This document shows positions 12,207-23,859 of a stretch of 64,000 bases of DNA, one piece after another; within the stretch, counting starts at the first letter, position 1, and the number at the start of each line of letters is the position of its first letter. The translations under genes were made by a program, and so were the position numbers. Source of the DNA: Margaritifera margaritifera (lineage: Eukaryota > Mollusca > Bivalvia > Unionida > Margaritiferidae); contig JAQPZY010001660.1 in NCBI GenBank assembly GCA_029931535.1, positions 7,428,592 to 7,492,591 of the forward strand. Reading direction: 5' to 3'. Below the pieces are notes generated by a model, which searched no databases, was not told where the DNA came from, and worked only from the letters and a program-made list of their open reading frames with translations.

Positions 12207-13116
12207 CATAGGTTCTTGATTTTGTGCAATTTTAAAATTAAATAGTAGATGAAATTTTCATCCCAAAGCTTAATTGTATCCATATAATCAAACATGTCCT
12301 CATTTCACATGAGAAACACTGGAATAAAATAGAGGCCACCCAATTATGTTTGAACATAAAGTAGTAACTTTCAATATAAAATGGAAAAGGACTGCAAAAA
12401 TAAAAATGTCATGATGTTCATCAAGATTAAAGATTTATTTTAACGCCATAGAAATGGCAATGCTTTAATGCAAAAAAAAAAAGAAGGGGTTTGGATCCAA
12501 TAGGGGGAGCAGTAGCTGATTGTACGAACAATTTTAAAATTTGAATACAAAAAGGAAATCATTTTAATAAATTGGAATGAATGTAGCCCACCACCTAAAG
12601 ACAATAAATCTGCAACTGCCGAAGATGTAGTGAAAGTGTAAACAAAGACCACGAGGGTACTTTTTGTTTAAAGCAACAAAAAAGCAGCTTCAGGAAAGTC
12701 TTCAAATTGAGCCTCCTTTTAAAAAAATTTCCAACGCCATATATAATTAATACATGTACATTTTAAAAATCATTCCTCATGTTGCATTTAAACGTAAGTA
12801 AATTTCGAAAAATATATAAAGAAATCTTGCTTTTTTCTGTTTTTGAAATACAGAGAAAGAAAGAAAGAAAGAAAGAAGAGCATCTAAAGTTCTTTTGATA
12901 TAAACAGTCGTCACAAGTAAAGTTTTACCTGCAAACTTTATTGTTAGAACTATAAATTAGTTCGAGTAATTGTAAAATTATCACGCTCGATGTCATTTTT
13001 TTTTTTTTTTTGAGTCTGTTGTCAAAAGCATATACCCGTGCTGGACTTTTCCTAATTTGATATATAGATCTAACACGGCTAATGACAAAAGTAACGTGTA
13101 AACAAATTAACCATAC
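12207..13116. other. Presumed intron of the CAP-domain gene
   Basis: AT-rich sequence downstream, in the minus-strand sense, of the CAP exon. It contains a short (GAAA)n run at about 12854-12877. The next expected CAP exon was not found here or further left in the window. Confidence 0.4.
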
Positions 13117-13362
13117 CTGTACATAGGAGCACGTATGCCTCGTGACGCAGTTCTGGTAATCCATGGTGTGGTAGTCATACAGCTTCCCCCCCTTGCTCCA
13201 TTCCTTGAAACTGTCCCTGAATATTTTGACCGGAGAAGAAGATTCTGGCGCCACTTCCGCAAACTGGTTCATGTTCTGACCCCACTCATTGTCTGGACGG
13301 GCTTTGTATAGACACTTCCGGCTCCAGTCCGCAGCTGCTTTTGCGGCCTCGTGGTCCCAAAC
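13117..13362 (-). CDS. CAP/CRISP-family (SCP) domain protein, single internal exon
   Basis: Minus-strand exon of 246 bp (82 codons) bounded by a good acceptor (TTTGCAG before 13362) and a donor (CAG|GTATGG after 13117). It encodes the middle of a CAP (SCP/PR-1/CRISP) domain: a VWDHEAAKAAADW helix, a Cys, the family signature GQN, then a Trp-containing helix (SFKEWSKGGKLYDY) and a Cys-rich end (NCVTRHTCSYVQ) that fits the start of the CAP1 signature, interrupted by the intron. CAP proteins are secreted, disulfide-rich and diverse in role, including defence, reproduction and venom, so no function can be assigned. The flanking exons (signal peptide, HN-R helix, and the VVW and CAP2 parts) are not recognisable in the window, implying long introns or a lone pseudo-exon. 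The open frame extends into both introns, but those ends are not CAP-like. Confidence 0.75.
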
Positions 13363-14351
13363 CTGCAAATGCACGATAAAGAAGTGAAGAAATGAAAAGA
13401 AATAAAAATGTACGTCCAAACGCGTGTAAAGTTAAATTAAAGACTAAGACTACAGTCGTGATATTTGGAGATAAATTCGCAGTTCAAAGAACCAGAAAGA
13501 TGAATTAGGTTCTGATTATAAATAATTATAAGTTATAAGTTGACGAAAAATCTCAGACGAAACTTTCACATTCAAGGGCAGATGAAAGTCTGTAACACAT
13601 CTATATAGCACAATAACCCATGTTTTGGGCCTGTACTTAACTTCCGAGCTGCTTATGCAATTGGGTCAGACACTTACTTCCGTAAATAGTATATCATGTG
13701 CTGATGTGCCGTTATACACAAATCTAACGTCAATGTTTTCCTTTATGGCAGCCTAAAGACCCAAGAGAGCGATCCTCGACGAAATTCGAACGTTTATAAA
13801 ATCATATAAAAACTATTATATAGCCCAATCGTTGATGATGCTGGTGGTGGTGTTGGTGTTGGTGTTGGTAGTGGCGCTAGTAGTGACATCTACTATTTTA
13901 TGTAATCCTCGATGTTACTTAAGATCTTGCAGAATTTGGTTGGAATTGCTACAACTCCTTTTAAATGCTATCAACAGTTCTTTCATTATGTACATGTCGA
14001 AATTCCGCCTTTCCCATAGAACCAAAGACTTGCTTCAATCAATTCAGTACTTGGATTGTTAATTCGTTCTATTTTAGTCATGAATGGAACCAAATTTTTA
14101 TTTGCCTTCTCGTAAAGTTTGAATCTTCTGGAAACATGATTATATCTAAAATAACAAATTAGTGCCCCCAAGCCTATCTCCCGCGAGATTGTCACGAAAA
14201 CACACTTGAGCGAAGGCTTGCTGAAAGCCCATGTAAACATTTTTACTACGTCCCAAGTTACATATGCATCGAAGAGATCGAACGGAGTCCGTTAAACTTT
14301 GAAGCAGGGGTGAATCCTGAGTGTATGTGTGAGTGGGGAGCAAACAAAAGA
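13363..14351. other. Presumed intron or 5' region of the CAP-domain gene
   Basis: No upstream CAP exon was recognised. A GGTGTT-rich simple stretch lies at 13834-13870. Several 60-85 residue frames at 13832-14343 overlap each other on both strands without motifs. Confidence 0.4.
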
Positions 14352-14540
14352 GTGCATAACAACCGGAAAGTTTCCTAGAGTACGTTTTCTTTAGTTAGAT
14401 GGTTAAAATTATGCCTTGGAAACGCTTCAAATGCAGGAGCTTCCAGAGGCTTCGCCACTTGGGCCCCCATTAGGTGTTCCATCTCACAGACCCCTTGCCT
14501 ACTTGTTTACGCCACCTCCTCCCCCCCCCCCCCAAAAAAA
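14352..14540 (+). repeat. GC-run dispersed repeat, copy 2
   Basis: The order is AGAGTACGTTTTCTTTA, GTTAGATGGTTAAAATTATG, GGAAACGCTTCAAATGCAGG, GGCTTCGCC, GGGCCCCCA, then CCTACTTGTTTACGCC followed by C and A runs. It aligns motif for motif with copy 3 and more loosely with copy 1. Confidence 0.7.
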
Positions 14541-14639
14541 AAAAAAAAACGATATTCCTAGATCAGTCTCGGTGAAGTATTTCTTTACTCTTTCATTGGA
14601 GCGACAGTAAGAATGGTACAAACCAGGGGCGAATCGAAC

Positions 14640-14905
14640 GGGGGGGGGGGGGGGGGGGGGGGGGAGGGAGGACACAGAGCCGGCGCGCTTTCACCCCCAC
14701 CCCCACCCCACCCCCAAAAATTGAGTGCGAAACGTTTTCAAGAGTACGTTTTGTTTACAGTTAGATGGTTAAAATTATGTCCTGGAAACGCTTAAAATAC
14801 AGGGACTTCTGGGGACTTCGCCCTGGGCCCCCACTGAGAGTTACGACCACCAGACCCCCTGCTTACTTGTTTACGCCCCCACCCCACCCCTAATGACATT
14901 TCTGG
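14640..14905 (+). repeat. GC-run dispersed repeat, copy 3
   Basis: A G run (14641-14664) and C-rich blocks are followed by AGAGTACGTTTTGTTTACAG, GTTAGATGGTTAAAATTATG, GGAAACGCTTAAAATACAGG, GGGCCCCCACT and GCTTACTTGTTTACGCCCCC. It is adjacent to copy 2 in the same orientation, so the pair may be a local duplication. Confidence 0.7.
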
Positions 14906-15149
14906 TTCCGCCACTTAAAACGGGGTAATAAACCGGTCTCAGGTGTTGGCAGCAAGAAGGTAGGGGCTAAGCTTTGCAATATTTTATCTATAACTTATCA
15001 AACAATATACATATTATTTAAACTTATTGATTTCATTCTTCCAGAGCATTCTAATAGATTCGTGTAAGGAGAACACTAGGGCTATATATAGTATGAATGA
15101 TGATTTGCCAAACAATGGGACCTAAAAAGTAAATTGAAAATAGAAACTA

Positions 15150-16040
15150 TCGAAATGACCAACCATCTAGGAGAAGTAGCGATAACAAGATAATCAAGAT
15201 GGCCATTATGGCAGCCATGCTGGAAGTCAGGTCGGCACCATTTTCATTTATAACCAACTAGACATCATAAAAAATCTTTCAGTGAAAACCCCATGCTGAT
15301 ATGACCCTTCATTCAGCAGTAGTGATAAAAAAAATTTCAAGATGGCCACTGTGGCGGCCATATTGGATGTCTGATAAGCACCATCTTAATTCAGGACCAA
15401 CTAGACATCATAAGAAGTCATTTAGTAAAGATCCATGTTGATACGACCATCCATACAGAAGGAGTAGCGATAACAAGTTTTTCAAGATGGCTGCTAGACA
15501 TCATACGAATTCTTCTGGTGGAAACCCCATGGCAAAATTACTTTATGTTCAGGAGAAGTAGCGATAAGAAGATTTTCAAGATGGCAGCTATGGCGGCCAC
15601 ATTGTACATCAGATCGGCACTATTTTCATTTAAGATCAACTAGACATTATAAGAAGTCTTGTGGTAAAAAACCGCATGTTGATAAGACCAAACATTCAGG
15701 TGGAGTACCGATAACAATATTTTCAAGATGGCCATTGTGACTGCCATATTGGACATCAGATCGGCACCATTTTTATTTAGAACTAACTAGTCTTTTAGTG
15801 AAAACCCCATGTTAATATGACTTTCCATTCAGGAGAAGCAGCGATAGCAAGATTTTCAAGGTGGAAGCTGCGGCGGCCATATTTGATGTGCAAGCGGCAC
15901 CATTTTCACTGAGGACCAACTAGACCATAAGTTGAATGTGTGTGTAAAGTTTCATGGCAATCCTCTAAGTAGTTTAGGAGAAGTAGCGATAACAAACTTG
16001 TGCTAACGAACAGACGGACGACGGACGATAGACAACATAT
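15150..16040 (+). repeat. Degenerate ~175-bp tandem repeat (AAGATGGCNGCC type), about 5 copies
   Basis: Each unit has the order AGGAGAAGTAGCGATAACAA, TTTTCAAGATGGC, GGCGGCCATATTGGA, ATCAGATCGGCACCATTTT and GACCAACTAGACATCATAAG. The last unit ends in GTAAAGTTTCATGGCAATCC and GACGGACGACGGACG. That end resembles the termini of dispersed elements common in marine invertebrates, so this may be a transposon whose body was tandemly amplified. Divergence between units is high. Confidence 0.7.
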
Positions 16041-16933
16041 AATTCCATAAGTTCTTCTGATCTATGACCAGTAGAGCTAAAAATAAAAATAAAAACCCCA
16101 AGGTATTCTTATCACCCTTTTGCAAAGTTTCAACAATCACCACAAAATATATTTAAATCTCTCTTTCTCAGAAACGCGAACAGGCGGCAGAGTTTTGTAG
16201 ACTTATCTGTGACATTTGATCTGTCTTACTTCTGTAGTAGGACACCACAAATCTCTTAGATGGTTTATCAATATCTTTCATCCTTTGTTACATATCTGCT
16301 ATTTCTTCAGACAGGAAAATTATTTCAGATAGCTGATATTAGATTGTTAGGGAAAATGTATTGGAGAATTTGTATGTATGGTTTAAAGAGTAGTTTATGT
16401 TGACCGGTGTACAGTACCTCCCCTCATTCTGTCGCTATCTTAGGATCAAGGACTAAATAAGTTTCATATTACGTCGATCATCAATAACTCGACAATGACT
16501 TGACATCGTTCGTCTGAGGCTGCGGTGATATTGATATTGGATAGACTCAACACTATCCGCTGGTTTGTGTCTCCAACAGTTGCACATTCGTGAAAAGTTA
16601 TTTAATGAATGAAGCACAGGGATTGGTATAAATCCCAAAGTGACAGAAAAGAGCATTAAATTTTAATTGATTAGTGTATCAGTGAACCGACTAAAATATA
16701 ACCTTATTTCAGTCAAATTTGTCTAGGAGTGAAAAGAATGATCTATTGAAAAGTTGAATTTTAAACCTACAGGGTGTCTCTGTGGGTATCAACCATTTTA
16801 GTGCAAGTAAGCCCTAGCTCGCTCTCTTTCAGACATTGTCATTCCATGCATTTTCGACTTTTTCAAGATGTATACAGTTACTCATCATATGTATTCTGAG
16901 TCTTCAGTAATCTTGCTGGTGTTCGCGTACAAA
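16041..16933. other. Intergenic stretch, nothing recognised
   Basis: A 67-residue minus-strand frame (16453-16656) has no known motif. No repeats were seen. Confidence 0.4.
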
Positions 16934-17986
16934 GTCATTTTAGGGATTATAGTGGCCAAAGTCATTTCAGGGATTATAGTGGCCAAAGTCATTTCAGGGA
17001 TTATAGTGGCCAAAGTCATTTCAGGGATTATAGTGGCCAAAGTCATTTTAGGGATTATAGTGGCCAAAGTCATTTCAGGGATTATAGTGGCCAAAGTCAT
17101 TTTAGGGATTATAGTGGCCAAAGTCATTTCAGGGATTATAGTGGCCAAAGTCATTTCAGGGATTATAGTGGCCAAAGTCATTTTAGGGATTATAGTGGCC
17201 AAAGTCATTTCAGGGATTATAGTGGCCAAAGTCATTTCAGGGATTATAGTGGCCAAAGTCATTTTAGGGATTATAGTGGCCAAAGTCATTTCAGGAATTA
17301 TAGTGGCCAAAGTCATTTCAGGGATTATAGTGGCCAAAGTCATTTTAGGGATTATAGTGGCCAAAGTCATTTCAGGGATTATAGTGGCCAAAGTCATTTT
17401 AGGGATTATAGTGGCCAAAGTCATTTCAGGGATTATAGTGGCCAAAGTCATTTCAGGGATTATAGTGGCCAAAGTCATTTTAGGGATTATAGTGGCCAAA
17501 GTCATTTCAGGGATTATAGTGGCCAAAGTCATTTCAGGGATTATAGTGGCTAAAGTCATTTCAGGGATTATAGTGGCCAAAGTCATTTTAGGGATTATAG
17601 TGGCCAAAGTCATTTCAGGGATTATAGTGGCCAAAGTCATTTTAGGGATTATAGTGGCCAAAGTCATTTCAGGGATTATAGTGGCCAAAGTCATTTCAGG
17701 GATTATAGTGGCCAAAGTCATTTCAGGGATTATAGTGGCCAAAGTCATTTTAGGGATTATAGTGGCCAAAGTCATTTCAGGGATTATAGTGGCCAAAGTC
17801 ATTTTAGGGATTATAGTGGCCAAAGTCATTTCAGGGATTATAGTGGCCAAAGTCATTTCAGGGATTATAGTGGCCAAAGTCATTTCAGGGATTATAGTGG
17901 CCAAAGTCATTTCAGGGATTATAGTGGCCAAAGTCATTTCAGGGATTATAGTGACCTAAGTCATTTCAGGGATTATAGTGGCCAAA
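16934..17986. repeat. 27-bp minisatellite, exactly 39 copies
   Basis: The unit is GTCATTTCAGGGATTATAGT followed by GGCCAAA; 1053 bp divided by 27 gives 39. Two variants (TTTCAGGG and TTTTAGGG) alternate in a non-random order, and a few private changes occur (GGAATTATAG near 17295, GGCTAAAG near 17549, GTGACCTAAG near 17951). As 27 is a multiple of three and two frames lack stops, frames of 363 residues (plus) and 350 residues (minus) arise without coding meaning. Confidence 0.97.
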
Positions 17987-18285
17987 TCATCTTTGTAAGT
18001 CGTATTTGGATCCTTAAGTTATAGTCTTGTAAGAGTTGCAGATATATTGACCCTTCAAAGTGATGATATGGAGAGGTAGTAAAAATCAGTAAACATTTTA
18101 ACTGGTTTCATGATGGATTACTCTGAGTTTCTTATGAATCGCTTTTTTCATAAAATATTTCAATCAATAATAATCTCTTACAAAACTAAATTGTTGACCT
18201 GTAAAACGTGAGGTTAAACTGAATAATTCTAACAAGTCTGGAGCCTTTCTATTATCCATGATTTCATATCCATGTAGTTTTGACC

Positions 18286-18614
18286 CAGTTAACTTCATCT
18301 ATTAGTACTATTATATTCGGACAGTTAATTCATCTATTAGTACTATTATATTCAGACAGTTAACTTCATCTATTAGTACTATTATATTCAGACAGTTAAC
18401 TTTATCTATTAGTACTATTATATTCAGACAGTTAACTTTATCTATTAGTACTATTATATTCAGACAGTTAACTTTATCTATTAGTACTATTATATTCAGA
18501 CAGTTAACTTTATCTATTAGTACTAATATATTCAAACAGTTAACTTCATCTATTAGTACTATTATATTCAGACCAGTAAATTTTATCTATTAGTATTATT
18601 ATATTCAGACAGTT
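18286..18614. repeat. 36-bp minisatellite, about 9 copies
   Basis: Units are CAGTTAACTTTATCTATTAG followed by TACTATTATATTCAGA, with C/T variation (CTTCATC or CTTTATC). A 74-residue minus-strand frame is a shadow of the repeat. Confidence 0.95.
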
Positions 18615-19465
18615 TTTATGTTGTAAAAGACCTCCTGTCTGATAAGTAGTTGATGTGAACAGAAGAAGTGTGTTTTATAAATAACATGGATAGTATTTAT
18701 ACCAAAGTTTTCCAGTATACCTTCCAACAACAGTAAAAATCGACTTTAACAATGTATAATAGAATTCATAGCAGTCAGAATTACATACAAATCTTTTTCT
18801 TCAAGGATGACAATATTTTGTAAGAAAGTTTTTTTTTTTTTAATGTAAAAATACACAGAATGGTAATCTAACTATACAGAATAGATTCTTTCTTCCACAG
18901 ATGTCCTGAATTCTTGCCAAAGTCAGTCTTCCAAAAAAAGACATTCGTGAGTTCATGCACACGGCAACTTTCTCCAGAAAAAATGAGATCATATAAACCG
19001 AGAAAGAAACGGTCTTACTATTCAGATATCTACATAGTTTGTCTCTTATTATTAAATGACTATTTAATCTGACATGGTTGATCTGGCGTTTGATACTAAT
19101 TTTCAAGCGGTAATTCCATATCGCACACCCATACTGGAACTATTTACAATTATTTAGGTGTCTTCACTTATCTTCGCGCGTGGATATTCTTAGATGCACT
19201 TCATCGAACTTTTATCCCAACTTATTGTGCTTTCCATTATACTGCATAGTAAAAATATTTCAAAAACAAATGGGGGGGGGGGGGAGGCTATTGGTGTATA
19301 TGACAAATGTCAAATTAATATTAGCCCTTTCAATACGACTCTGTAGCTCCTTCATTACTAAGGCGAAAATATACCCAGGTGGGAGTTGAGTTCCATGGGT
19401 AAATACAAAAGATGATCTCACAGTACAAAAAGTTCTACAGAAATGATCTTTCAAGTGTTCTCTAT
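18615..19465. other. Intergenic stretch, nothing recognised
   Basis: Contains a T run at about 18829-18841 and a G run at about 19271-19282. Short frames (88 and 69 residues) have no motifs. Confidence 0.4.
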
Positions 19466-19605
19466 ACACTGAATGGTACCATATCCAGGCATTGTCTTTA
19501 CGAAAGTTCGCACTCTAGACACAAATTGTCTCTACACACTGAATGGTACCATATCCAGGCATTGTCTTTACGAAAGTTCGCACTCTAGACACAAATTGTC
19601 TCTAT
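19466..19605. repeat. 70-bp direct duplication, 2 copies
   Basis: CACTGAATGGTACCATATCC starts at 19467 and again 70 bp later. The two copies are nearly identical, including ACGAAAGTTCGCACTCTAGA. Confidence 0.9.
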
Positions 19606-19624
19606 ATAGTGATTGTTTTTTGTG

Positions 19625-19626
<2 letters not shown>

Positions 19627-19660
<34 letters not shown>
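19627..19660. repeat. Poly-T tract
   Basis: 34 consecutive T. It could be the A tail of a minus-strand retroposon, but no body was recognised beside it. Confidence 0.9.
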
Positions 19661-19662
<2 letters not shown>

Positions 19663-19739
19663 CTTCAAATATAGCGTCTACTTCAGATGGCACGTACGGT
19701 GTAACAGCCAAAACTCTTCTCCCGCCCCCAAATGTATAC

Positions 19740-19920
19740 CCGGGCAGAGTCTGGCCAGGCCTGATTATACACGGGATATAGTTTGAGAGAGGTCAGATTA
19801 CACCCCGGGGTTTAGTTTGGGCTAGTCTATTATATGCCCCAGATTATACTCGGATTATACCTCAGGGTATTGTGGGGAGTGGATCATTTTATCCCATGGG
19901 GTTTATCTGACCTAGTCTGT
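19740..19920. repeat. Degenerate ~50-bp repeat (CTGATTATAC type)
   Basis: Imperfect units contain GATTATAC, CCCGGGGT or GGGATATAGTTTG, and GGCTAGTC, repeated three to four times. Period and boundaries are approximate. Confidence 0.45.
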
Positions 19921-20979
19921 ATTCTTCTCCGACACCCTCCTAAGCCAGATGAATGTTAATGCACGTAAATCAGATAAAACAGTAAACAGGCAATGAATGG
20001 ACTTCTACAGGTTTATTTTCAACACATACCAACAAAAACCATATAGACATCATGCAAAATTATTTCTGGTATACAAGTACAATTTTACAAGTCCCTATGT
20101 TGTGTAGTTACATCATATAATATAGACAGTAGCTAAAGACAGAAAGTAACACAAACACCTGACAAAGGTGAGACTTTCGTTTAAAAGCGTAATACCATAA
20201 TCTAGCTAATAACATCTGGTATAATAGACATATAAATATTTATATCTACATGTGTCTTCATGGTTTTTATATAGACATTGGTTGTTAAATGCATTTTCTA
20301 TTCATATTTATTATGAATGGCGAACATCGAATTTTTCAACCAACAGCTGTTATTTGCTTTCAGCCAAACCTCTAGGCCATGTGTTTATTGACATAAAAAT
20401 ATAATGAAAGAATCTATATTTGTATGAAAGGAACAACAGTTATGATGGAAGAAGTCATATCCATGTCGATAAAAAGAGAGAAACCAACAGGTTTAGTACA
20501 CCTCACCCCCCACCTCCGATATATTTTGTCCTAGGCCAGATTACACCTATTTATAACTTAGCCAGGGGTGAATCTATGCTACTACACCACATTTCACCAG
20601 CATAAATTGGGTGCACAAAAAAACACGACTCAGGCCATTGGATGACTTCAGACTGTCCAATTAAATGTCTTAAATCTGGACTTGACCTTTGAGAAATATT
20701 GGTGAAATAGGAGCTAAAGCTTTTTTGCGGATGTTGTCTAAAAAAGATTATCACTAAAGGTTTGTTTCTCAGCATGGAAATATTACAGACAACCTCCTCA
20801 TACAGGGAATTGTCTCTCTGCAGAGATGATCTGGTGGAAGAAAAAAGACCTTCTGTCATGTATAGTAAGGTCCGGTGATTTTTATTTATGATTACTATAG
20901 ACGGTCTGTCTTTCAGACTGGATAATCTTTGGTAATGACATTGTTTGACCATTTCAGGACAAGACAGAAGACTCACGTA
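19921..20979. other. Intergenic stretch with one unassigned 141-residue frame
   Basis: The longest non-repeat frame of the left half lies here on the minus strand (20551-20976). It has no recognisable domain, signal peptide or splice context, and I do not call it a gene. Confidence 0.35.
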
Positions 20980-21033
20980 TTGATTGATTGATTGATTGGT
21001 TGATTGGTTGATTGGTTGATTGATTGATTGATT
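20980..21033. repeat. (TTGA/TTGG)n microsatellite
   Basis: Tetranucleotide repeat of TGAT with a TGGT variant in the middle. Confidence 0.9.
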
Positions 21034-21641
21034 AAAAATTTACCAACACAGATTTAATTATGATTGTAAAGCAGGAACAGTAAAGCTTTGAAAACCTGTA
21101 CTTGCCATTACATCTATCTAATTGTTCATTTCCCGTGCAAAGCCGTCCTTGACTTGCGACCTCAAAAGCTCAAACGGATTGGGGTTTTCTTTTTTTCTTT
21201 TTACTCACAGCACTTCGAGTTTCGCAGTTGTACTATATATTGTCTGATAGATCGCAGTATTACCAACACATGCCTGTACTTCAGATAAATGGATGGAATG
21301 TTTTGATATACCTTTTTAGGTATGTATGACGTACAGTGAGATAATTATTCTCGTCTCGTCATGTTTATATAGCTATTTTCAAACAGTTCTGTTACTCTGA
21401 TACTTGGCACACGCAGTTTCGTGTTGAATTATACTCTTGCATACTTAAATAAACATACCAACTTTTATGTATGGGATTGCACAATACTTTTGATTGATCT
21501 AATCCTTCGATCGGACAAGCATGCAGTATTGTATATGCTTAATAAATCGATGGCAAATAACACTTGAGAACCAGATCTATAACCCAGTATATAGTGTCAC
21601 AGCGAAACACTTCGAGGTCGGCTTCAAATCGTGAATAGACA

Positions 21642-21832
21642 GGGTTGGTTGGTTGGTTGGTTGGTTTTACTACGCTTTTAACAAATGATTGGCTGTAAAG
21701 ACAAGGAAATGGGAGTTAAGTGCCTTTGCCAAGGACAGAATCAGTCAGCCTACCCGGGCTGGCCTGGGCGCGTATCCAACCCGCCACCCTTGGATTACCA
21801 GCCAGACTTTCTACCAACTGAGATGCCGCGTC
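21642..21832 (-). mobile_element. tRNA-derived SINE, minus strand, with (GGTT)n end
   Basis: On the minus strand the head contains GCATCTCAGTTGGTAGAAAG (A-box region) and GGCGGGTTGGATACG (B-box region). It is followed by the core TCTGTCCTTGGCAAAGGCAC and CTCCCATTTCCTTGTC, then GCCAATCATTTGTTAAAAGC and a terminal (AACC)n. The simple repeat at 21642-21666 is thus the SINE tail. Head and core match the layout of the copies at 7344 and 25246. Confidence 0.75.
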
Positions 21833-22422
21833 TCATCTGACTTCAAGGCATGATACTAACGGAATATAGGAAGCTAAGATTGTGACGTATTTTATCGGTA
21901 CTTACATTCAACTTTTCCCAAATTTGCATCCATCTAAATCATATATTTCAATGTCTTTCTATTAGTAAAATGTAATACCTACAAACTGCAGAGCAAATAA
22001 CACAGCAGTGACATTTGCGTTATTCGTATGTTGTTTATGTCTATGTATGGGACTTAAACAGAAAGCACATACACATAAAAAAAAGTTAATCAAACTAATT
22101 ATTTTAAGTGAAAACTGTATGAAATATCTGAATCAACATCATCTGACCTATATATGTTCTAATTCTTTAAAAAACTAAATAGGTGTATTTGCGTGTTCCA
22201 AAAATAGATTGTCACCTCTTGAAAGAGAGCTTTGTTTGAAAACATTTTTTTCTCTTTCAAAAATAGGATACATTTAAAGATTAAATCGACCCATCATGCG
22301 TGATATTGATCAAATTCTTCGTATCAATGTACCATTTCTATCCTAAAAGTCAAATCTAGCAGAAACGCGACCCATCGACTTTTACTGTATAGTATGAAAA
22401 TTTTAGTTGTAAACAATAGAGC
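21833..22422. other. Intergenic stretch, nothing recognised
   Basis: AT-rich sequence with no exon-like frame or repeat. Confidence 0.4.
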
Positions 22423-22502
22423 GATACAATATATCGCATCGCCACCCGTGTATAGATACACATGATACAATATATCGCATCGCCACCCGTGTATAGCGAT
22501 AC
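22423..22502. repeat. 40-bp direct duplication, 2 copies
   Basis: GATACAATATATCGCATCGC starts at 22423 and 22463, with CACCCGTGTATAG following in both. Confidence 0.85.
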
Positions 22503-22775
22503 ACACGATAAAATAAAATAAACTTAAGTTATGTAATATTATTGACACTTGTTGAGATCATTCGATTTGTATATTAGTATATATTTTCAGATTGTATCAA
22601 TTTTCTTTATCGAAATTGTTTATTATTATTATGGCCAAATTTCACGATGAAATTCATTGTATATTTTTATTAAAATGTTTGAGAATGCTAAGATTGTAAT
22701 AGATTCTTCTGTTAACGTCAATCTCATTATAAGATGCTTACTGAAATTACCGCAATATATGTATCGTGAAAGGTA

Positions 22776-22888
22776 TCGTACAAAAACCTTTGTAACCTGA
22801 TACGTATCGTATCGTGACATCAGTGGTATTGCGTATAAAAACCTTTGTAACCTGATACGTATCGTATCATGACATCAGTGGTATTGCG
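22776..22888. repeat. 55-bp direct duplication, 2 copies
   Basis: AAAAACCTTTGTAACCTGAT starts at 22782 and 22837. The copies share the following ACGTATCGTATC and GACATCAGTGGTATTGCG blocks. Confidence 0.9.
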
Positions 22889-23775
22889 CAGTTCAGATAC
22901 GAACAAGATTAAGACCCATTTAATCAAAAAAAAAAGCAGTTTGGAAAAAAATTCCCAAGCAAATAAACGAATAATTGAAGAAATAATGGTATTAGATGGG
23001 TTTCATTTGTATTCTTTCAAGGGACTGCAAGTAATACTTATGTGCATCACGAACAGTGAAATCCTTTATTACAATTTACTAATTAAAATTTATTATCAAT
23101 TGCAACCAAGGGACAGAGTCGATTTTCTCTTAATGGACAGTTTTCCATTTTGGTGACGAGTTTTCTGAAAGTACTATATACTTATATATGTGTGTGCACA
23201 TTTTGAATTCTCTCATTTCAAGACTTATGTACTATTTTATTAGTGCAGTATTCATACGCTGTTTATAGTTACATTTCAATAAACTCTGGGTAGAAATTCT
23301 AGTAAAAATTTTCACGGGTGTCACTATGAGTAAAAAGTTAGAATTCATTAGTACGCAGTTTCATGAAACATAGAAAATTGTGACAAAAGTAATTGTCCAC
23401 CATTCCATGATTCATATTTAACATGATTATAAAAGGGCATTCATTTGATGATTTTTTTGGAAATCGTCGAAAAGATTCCAAATTTATATCTATCTTTAAA
23501 ATGAGTTGTGCTTAAAGACAGTTGCTATAATTCACTAACTCTAAGTTTTATTTTACTCCAATGCTTCGATTCAATGAACATTTGATGTTTGAAAATCTAT
23601 TTACTGACCTCGATAGGTGAAATATGTAGCTACTAAGCAATTAACCTATCGCCAGAGCAGAGTTAACCACGCCTACTCATTAGCATACGACATCATGCAA
23701 AATCAACTTGGTTTCATTTGACAATTACACCAATTTGAACTACCCTATGTACTCTTATATAAGCCGTATCAAATG
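22889..23775. other. Intergenic stretch, nothing recognised
   Basis: A 95-residue plus-strand frame (22869-23156) starts inside the 55-bp duplication and has no motif. The rest is AT-rich. Confidence 0.4.
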
Positions 23776-23840
23776 CAAACAACATAGACCTTGATCTGCC
23801 GTCGCATAATGCTCCTGCAGATCAGGGTTTATGTTGTTTG
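23776..23840. repeat. Palindromic hairpin element, copy 2
   Basis: The left arm GCAAACAACATAGACC and the right arm GGGTTTATGTTGTTTG pair with few mismatches around a core with GATCTGCCGTCGCATAATGC. The core is shared with copies 1 and 3; the outer stem is not the same. Confidence 0.75.
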
Positions 23841-23859
23841 TTCTACTGATTAGTCCTTA

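Noticed and set aside
11383..12295. Minus-strand repeat proteins (LVNLSRLFVFVD type and others)
   Set aside because: The 37-bp and 36-bp minisatellites explain them; no start or splice signals and no conserved protein.
16868..17959. 363-residue plus-strand frame (KVISGIIVA repeat) and its 350-residue minus-strand counterpart
   Set aside because: Both are translations of the 27-bp minisatellite. They exist only because 27 is a multiple of three and the unit lacks stops in those frames.
20551..20976. 141-residue minus-strand frame
   Set aside because: Long for AT-rich DNA, but it has no recognisable domain, no signal peptide and no splice or start context that would distinguish it from chance.
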